The notes under the pieces are model-generated. The model did no database searches. It was given only the letters and a program-made list of their open reading frames with translations, and had not been told where the DNA came from. Shown here one piece after another: positions 43,095 to 44,030 of a stretch of 44,030 nucleotides of DNA (within the stretch, counting starts at the first letter, position 1; every line of letters begins with the position of its first letter). Origin of the DNA: JAWKSY01 sp041402125 (GTDB lineage Bacteria > Planctomycetota > GCA-002687715 > DRQF01); NCBI GenBank assembly GCA_041402125.1, contig JAWKSY010000026.1:1-44030 (forward strand). Direction: 5' to 3'. A program made the translations under genes and the position numbers.

Positions 43095-44030
43095 GTGGAG
43101 AAGGAGACACGACAGAGGCTGGAACGCCTCACCCAGCAAGCGCGGCGGCTCCTCGAGCAGGAGTTCCGGGAGCAGCTCGAGGGCCGCTACGACATCCTCC
43201 TGGATGGGCGGATCCCGCTCGCCCCCGGCGCGCACCTGTCTCCGCGCGAGCGCGTGCTCTGGGACAAGCTCGTGGCCGCCGTCGCCCACAAGCGCTCGCA
43301 GGGCATCACCGCCGCGGCCGCCGTCGCCGCCTACCTGCGCGAGGCCGCCTTCCACACGCTCAACCGCTTCGTGGCGCTCAAGATGCTCGAGGCCCGCAAG
43401 CTCGTGCAGGAGTGCATCTCGCGCGGTGAGGATTCAGCCGGCTTCAAGGAGTTCATCGCGCTCGCGCCCGGCCTCGTCGCGCTGCCCGACAAGGGCTACC
43501 GGCTCTACGTCGAGACCATCTTCGACGAGATCGCGCAGGAGGTCCGCGCCCTTTTCGATCGGCGCGACGCCGCGACGCTCCTCTGGCCCAGGCGCCAGGC
43601 GCTGCTCGACCTGCTGGCCGCGCTCAACGATCCCGAGGTCGCGTCGGTCTGGGGCGAGGACGAGACCATCGGCTGGGTCTACCAGTACTTCAACGGCGAG
43701 GACGAGCGCCGGCAGATGCGGGCCGAGAGCCAGGCCCCACGGAACAGCCGCGAGCTCGCCGTCCGCAACCAGTTCTTCACCCCGCGCTACGTCGTCCAGT
43801 TCCTCACCGACAACTCGCTCGGCCGGACCTGGTGCGAGATGCGCGGATCCGACACGCAGCTCGCCCACCTCGACTACCTCGTCAAGCCCGAAGAGGGCTT
43901 CGAGGAGCGCTCGCCGAAGGACCCCCGCGATCTGCGCGTCCTGGACCCCGCGTGTGGCTCCGGCCACTTCCTGCTCTACGCCTTCGACCTGCTCGCGGGC
44001 GACCCCACGCGCAGCTTCTTCGGCATCTAC
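43095..44030 (+). CDS. pglX: PglX, BREX site-specific adenine DNA methyltransferase (partial, C-terminus off the right edge)
   Basis: From a GTG at 43095 (GGAG 8 nt upstream, next to the brxC stop) the frame is open to the edge, 312 residues. The N-terminal helical region includes L-N-R-F-V-A-L-K-M-L-E-A-R-K. R-N-Q-F-F-T-P-R-Y-V-V-Q-F-L-T-D-N-S-L-G is the segment preceding the methyltransferase fold in PglX. SAM-binding motif I is V-L-D-P-A-C-G-S-G-H-F. PglX makes the N6-methyladenine mark that distinguishes self DNA. The N-P-P-Y catalytic motif lies beyond the window. Full-length family members are about 1200 residues. Confidence 0.93.
   Translation, partial: MEKETRQRLERLTQQARRLLEQEFREQLEGRYDILLDGRIPLAPGAHLSPRERVLWDKLVAAVAHKRSQGITAAAAVAAYLREAAFHTLNRFVALKMLEARKLVQECISRGEDSAGFKEFIALAPGLVALPDKGYRLYVETIFDEIAQEVRALFDRRDAATLLWPRRQALLDLLAALNDPEVASVWGEDETIGWVYQYFNGEDERRQMRAESQAPRNSRELAVRNQFFTPRYVVQFLTDNSLGRTWCEMRGSDTQLAHLDYLVKPEEGFEERSPKDPRDLRVLDPACGSGHFLLYAFDLLAGDPTRSFFGIY

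Noticed and set aside
39528..43355. 1275-residue minus-strand open frame
   Set aside because: Antisense shadow of brxC and pglX created by GC-rich third positions; Leu/Val/Glu/Arg low-information sequence.

Overview
The window is GC-rich bacterial chromosome (roughly 70% by eye) packed with ordinary Shine-Dalgarno-led genes. Secreted and lipoprotein genes, carboxypeptidase-regulatory-like repeat proteins, a SASA-type esterase and two exported proteins sharing an 'NGFFA' C-terminal module resemble environmental Planctomycetota; this is inference, since no rRNA or other phylogenetic marker is present.

Left part (1-17.3 kb): a partial C39-like peptidase; a large secreted protein and a lipoprotein-like SAM methyltransferase on the minus strand; a divergent secreted protein; then an RNA-repair locus. 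There rtcR (CARF plus sigma-54 activator) diverges from rtcB and rtcA, with a good sigma-54 -24/-12 candidate before rtcB. Next come an eight-module beta-sandwich protein and a minus-strand arsenic cassette (arsR, ArsJ-associated GAPDH, arsJ) whose ArsJ carries an 18-copy, 12-bp minisatellite-encoded linker. A 2OG-Fe(II) oxygenase follows.

Middle part (17.5-32.8 kb): a four-gene HlyD/MacB-like ABC export operon; an S9 prolyl oligopeptidase behind two paralogous small lipoproteins; a phytase-esterase-like secreted protein; two paralogous families of unknown function; and a short-chain dehydrogenase.

Right part (32.9-44.0 kb): a defence island. A badly frameshifted McrB-like AAA+ / DUF2357-type nuclease locus, a truncated HNH endonuclease-like gene and a frameshifted SASA esterase precede a BREX cluster in the order brxE-brxA-brxB-brxC-pglX (pglX runs off the edge). 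BrxE at the head of that order fits BREX type 6, predicting pglZ, brxD and brxHI just outside the window.

Two families of palindromic repeats stand out. One is a 109-bp element with 38-bp arms and a 33-nt loop at three loci, whose arms show compensatory changes. The other is a 31-nt 'GGGTCAGACCC' palindrome, single or as a dimer with a 15-nt spacer, twice supplying the stop codon of the upstream gene. Single-base frameshifts cluster between about 25.3 and 38.5 kb and are absent elsewhere, so either that stretch is decaying or it was assembled with indel errors.
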